Origin: Leucobacter sp. wl10
GTDB lineage: Bacteria > Actinomycetota > Actinomycetes > Actinomycetales > Microbacteriaceae
Assembly (NCBI RefSeq): GCF_003569785.1
Contig: NZ_KZ983999.1
Span: 1-64,000, forward strand
Direction of reading: 5' to 3'
Length of the DNA: 64,000 nt
Part shown: piece after piece, positions 61,033 to 64,000 of the stretch
Layout: the number at the start of each line of letters is the position of its first letter
Position numbering within the stretch: position 1 is the first letter of the stretch
Notes under the pieces: generated by a model
What the model saw: only the letters and a program-made list of their open reading frames with translations
Databases searched by the model: none
What the model was told of the DNA's origin: nothing
Translations under genes and position numbers: made by a program

Positions 61033-64000
61033 ATGAGCAGTGAAACCGCATTGACCGAGCTTCGCGACGCCGTCGAGGCGCTCGATCCCGAGCTCAGGCC
61101 GGGCGTCGAGCGCCTGATCGGGCAGGTGGACGAGGAAGATCTCGCCGAGCGCGAGCCGCGAGACATGGTGGGCGCGGCGCAGTCGATGCGGGCGCTCGCG
61201 GCGGAGCGGGCGCCGGGCGAGACGCTCGTCTCCGTGTTCACGCCGACCCTGCGCGAGCACGGGTGGACCTCGCGCCGCACCATCGTCAACATCTGCACCG
61301 ACGACTCGCCGTTCCTCGTCGACTCGGTCGCGGCCGCGGTCGCGCGGCAGGGGCTCAGCGTGCACCTGCTCATGCACCCGGTGATGTCGGTGCGCCGCGA
61401 CGACGAGGGGGCGCTGCTCGAGGTCGACGCGCACGGCGGCCAGCTGGAGTCGTGGATCCACCTGGAGGTCGACCGGGTGCCCACGGAGGAGGGCCGCGCG
61501 GAGCTCGAGGAGCGGCTGCGCAGAGTGCTCGGCGACGTGCACGCGGCGGTGAACGACTGGCAGGCGATGCGCCGCGCCTGCCTCGACATCGTGACCGATC
61601 TGCGCACGGCGGCCCCGCCGACCGTCGACCGCGCCGAGATCGGCCCGACGGTCGAGTTTCTGAACTGGCTCGCGGAGGACAACTTCACGTTCCTCGGCTA
61701 TCGCGAGCACGCGCTCGAGACCGATGAGGACGGCGACGAGGCGCTCCGCCCCCTGCCGCACACCGGCCTCGGCATCCTGCGCAAACCGACCACGGCGGTC
61801 GCCAAGCTGCGCCCGGAGGCGCAGCGCACGGCCCGCGACCCTCGACTGCTCACCATCACCAAGGCCAACTCGCGGGCCACCGTGCACCGCGACACCTACC
61901 TCGACTACATCGGAGTGCGCACCTTCGACGAGGCGGGCAACGTGACCGGTGAGCGCCGGTTCCTGGGCATGTTCACCTCGGTCGCCTACGCGTCGTCCGT
62001 GCTGACCCTGCCCATCGTCGCGACCAAGGTGCGGGCGGTGCTCGGCGCGTCCGGGTTCCCCCCGAACTCCCACTCGGGCAAGGATCTGCTGCAGGTGCTC
62101 GAGCAGTACCCCCGCGACGAACTGTTCCAGGACACGCCCGAGCATCTGCTCGCCGTCGCCGGGGAGGTGAGTCGGCTGCGCGAGAGACGGCGCGCGCGCA
62201 TCTTCCTGCGCCCCGACGAGTTCGGCCGGTTCGTCTCGGCGCTCGTGTTCCTGCCGCGGGATCGCTACAACACGACCGTCCGGCTGCGCGTCGAGGCGCT
62301 GCTGCGGGAGGCCTTCGGCGCGGAGCAGGTGGACCACACCACGCGGGTCGGCGACTCCCCGCTCGCGCAACTGCACTTCGTCGTGCGCGTGCCGAAGGGC
62401 GAGTCCGTCCCCGACGTGCCCGAGGCCGAGCTGCAGTCGCAGCTCGAGGCGGCGATCCGCAGCTGGGATCAGGCGTTCGTCGACGCGCTGCACGAGGCCC
62501 GCGACGAGCTGGAGGCCGCGAAGCTGCTCAGCCGGTACGGCAACGCCTTCCCCGAGTCGTACAAGGAGTACGTTCCGCCGCACGAGGCGCTCGGCGACGT
62601 GGCCCTGCTCGAGAGCCTGGAGCGGGGGGCGGAGTTCGCGGTGCACCTCTACACCCCCGAGGACGAGGATCCGGCGAAGCGCTTCCTCACGCTGGTCTCC
62701 CACCGGCAGTACCCGCTGACCCGTGTGCTCCCGCTGCTCACCGACCTGGGCGTGGACGTGGTCGACGAGCGGCCCAACACCATCTCCCTCCCGGGCGGCG
62801 GCACCAGATACATCTCCGACTTCGGCCTCGTCGTGGCCGACGAGGCGCTGTGGGGCGACGCCGAGTGGGGCACGGAGTTCACGGAGGCGTTCAGGGCGGT
62901 GTGGACGGGCGCGGCCGAGAGCGACCGGCTGAACGCGCTCGTGCTGCTCGCCGGGCTCGGCTGGCGCCAGATCGTGATCCTGCGCGCCATCAGCATGTAT
63001 CTGCGGCAGATCGGCTCGGCCTTCTCGGTCGAGTACATCGAGCAGGCGCTGATCGCGAATCCCGGCATCGCCGCCGACCTGGTGCGCCTGTTCGAGGCGC
63101 GGTTCGATCCCGATGCCGTGGGCGACCGGGAGGCCCGCACCGCCGAGCTCGGCGAATCGCTGCGACGCGCGCTCGACGAGGTGTCGAGCCTCGACCACGA
63201 CCGGATCCTGCGCTCGATCATCGGCGTCATCGAGGCGACCTGGCGTACCAACTTCTATCAGTCCGCGGCCGACGGGCCGCCGAAGCCGTGGGTGTCGATG
63301 AAGCTCGACTGCGCGCGCGTGCCCGGCCTGCCCAAGCCGCACCCGATGGCCGAGATCTGGGTGTACTCGCCCGAGGTGGAGGGCGTGCACCTGCGCTTCG
63401 GCAAGGTCGCCCGCGGGGGCCTGCGCTGGAGCGACCGGCGCGAGGACTTCCGCACCGAGGTGCTCGGACTCGTGAAGGCGCAGATGGTCAAGAACGCCGT
63501 GATCGTGCCGACCGGCTCCAAGGGCGGCTTCGTGGCGAAGCGGCTGCCGTCGCCGAGCGATCGCGCCGCGTGGCTCGAGGGCGGCAGGGCCGCGTACCGC
63601 ACGTTCATCCGCGGGCTGCTCGACATCACCGACAACCGCGACGGCGCGGAGATCCTGCCCCCCGATCGGGTGGTGCGCCACGACGGCGACGATCCCTACC
63701 TCGTGGTCGCGGCCGACAAGGGCACGGCGTCCTTCTCCGACGCCGCGAACAGCATTTCCGAGGAGTACGGCTTCTGGCTGGGCGACGCCTTCGCATCGGG
63801 CGGCTCGGCCGGCTACGACCACAAGGGCATGGGGATCACGGCCCGCGGCGCCTGGGAGTCGGTCAAGCGGCACTTCCGCGAGCTGGGGCACGACACCCAG
63901 GCGCAGGACTTCACCGCGGTCGGCATCGGCGACATGTCTGGGGACGTGTTCGGCAACGGCATGCTGCTCTCGGAGCACATCCGGCTCGTCGCGGCCTTCG
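61033..64000 (+). CDS. NAD-specific glutamate dehydrogenase, large 180-kDa type (partial)
   Basis: From ATG 61033 the frame stays open to the window end (989 codons). It reads ETLVSVFTPTLREHGWTSRRTIVNICTDDSPFLVDSVAAAVARQGL at the N-terminus, the regulatory domain of NAD-GDH type enzymes. Later LRFGKVARGGLRWSDRREDFRTEVLGLVKAQMVKNAVIVPTGSKGGFV marks the glutamate-binding part of the catalytic domain. YDHKGMGITARGAWESVKRHFRELG and GIGDMSGDVFGNGMLLS begin the NAD-binding region. The family is ~1600 aa, so about 600 residues lie beyond 64000. It deaminates glutamate to 2-oxoglutarate. Confidence 0.95.
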   Translation, partial: MSSETALTELRDAVEALDPELRPGVERLIGQVDEEDLAEREPRDMVGAAQSMRALAAERAPGETLVSVFTPTLREHGWTSRRTIVNICTDDSPFLVDSVAAAVARQGLSVHLLMHPVMSVRRDDEGALLEVDAHGGQLESWIHLEVDRVPTEEGRAELEERLRRVLGDVHAAVNDWQAMRRACLDIVTDLRTAAPPTVDRAEIGPTVEFLNWLAEDNFTFLGYREHALETDEDGDEALRPLPHTGLGILRKPTTAVAKLRPEAQRTARDPRLLTITKANSRATVHRDTYLDYIGVRTFDEAGNVTGERRFLGMFTSVAYASSVLTLPIVATKVRAVLGASGFPPNSHSGKDLLQVLEQYPRDELFQDTPEHLLAVAGEVSRLRERRRARIFLRPDEFGRFVSALVFLPRDRYNTTVRLRVEALLREAFGAEQVDHTTRVGDSPLAQLHFVVRVPKGESVPDVPEAELQSQLEAAIRSWDQAFVDALHEARDELEAAKLLSRYGNAFPESYKEYVPPHEALGDVALLESLERGAEFAVHLYTPEDEDPAKRFLTLVSHRQYPLTRVLPLLTDLGVDVVDERPNTISLPGGGTRYISDFGLVVADEALWGDAEWGTEFTEAFRAVWTGAAESDRLNALVLLAGLGWRQIVILRAISMYLRQIGSAFSVEYIEQALIANPGIAADLVRLFEARFDPDAVGDREARTAELGESLRRALDEVSSLDHDRILRSIIGVIEATWRTNFYQSAADGPPKPWVSMKLDCARVPGLPKPHPMAEIWVYSPEVEGVHLRFGKVARGGLRWSDRREDFRTEVLGLVKAQMVKNAVIVPTGSKGGFVAKRLPSPSDRAAWLEGGRAAYRTFIRGLLDITDNRDGAEILPPDRVVRHDGDDPYLVVAADKGTASFSDAANSISEEYGFWLGDAFASGGSAGYDHKGMGITARGAWESVKRHFRELGHDTQAQDFTAVGIGDMSGDVFGNGMLLSEHIRLVAAF

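Overview
The window is high-GC DNA with actinobacterial character. GTG starts and ATGA/GTGA gene overlaps are frequent, and the genes include a polyphosphate glucokinase, a VKOR/DsbA pair, an IS256-type element and a very large NAD-glutamate dehydrogenase. A member of the Microbacteriaceae (for example a Leucobacter-like organism) is my best guess. That is an inference from gene style, not a taxonomic result.

Layout. (1) 0-12 kb is a defence island. It holds a vapC remnant, a complete four-gene Wadjet-type anti-plasmid operon of the DUF2397/DUF2398/SMC-like ATPase/DUF2399 kind, an Abi-family HEPN-like gene, and a second, truncated defence-type nuclease gene cut off by an IS256-family element. 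A near-identical ~420-bp control cassette (inverted-repeat operator plus small excisionase-like HTH gene) stands in front of both the Wadjet operon and the broken nuclease gene. (2) 12-19.5 kb is a sugar-acid-like catabolic cluster. It holds a DhaK, a DhaL fused to a ketoglutarate-semialdehyde-dehydrogenase-like ALDH, two DapA-fold lyases, a GntR/FadR regulator and a MHS-type transporter, with shared candidate operator motifs. (3) 19.5-25.8 kb is a patchwork of small, decayed or accessory genes (hexamer repeat, two small hypotheticals, a frameshifted pair, glyoxalase-like protein with WYL regulator, MmyB-type regulator fragment, flavodoxin-like reductase, DHA2 efflux pump). (4) 25.9-30.9 kb is a second catabolic unit: carboxylesterase, leaderless TAXI-type binding protein, OFA-like MFS transporter and FadR-type regulator.

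(5) 31-34.9 kb carries a CurA-like reductase, a DUF1304 membrane protein and a divergent TetR, then the VKOR-DsbA oxidative folding pair. (6) 35-41.5 kb carries a large unknown protein, a YtcJ-type amidohydrolase with divergent TetR and a clear palindromic operator, an M20 peptidase and a zinc-finger protein. (7) 41.6-49 kb is a PucR-controlled cluster (MHS transporter, ThDP enzyme, amidohydrolase, carbamoylase-type M20 hydrolase). (8) 49-55 kb has a D,D-carboxypeptidase, a thiolase, a MazEF-like toxin-antitoxin pair behind a perfect 22-bp palindrome, an IclR regulator next to a pcaH'-'tetR deletion scar, and ppgK. (9) 55-64 kb has an NCS1 permease/hydantoinase-A/DUF917 operon, a DUF1684 protein, dimethylargininase and the 5' part of NAD-glutamate dehydrogenase, which runs off the window.

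The most interesting points are the duplicated HTH/operator cassette controlling separate defence loci, the DhaL-ALDH fusion, the cytoplasmic TAXI-like protein, and the deletion scar joining pcaH to a tetR remnant. No rRNA, tRNA or CRISPR array was recognised.
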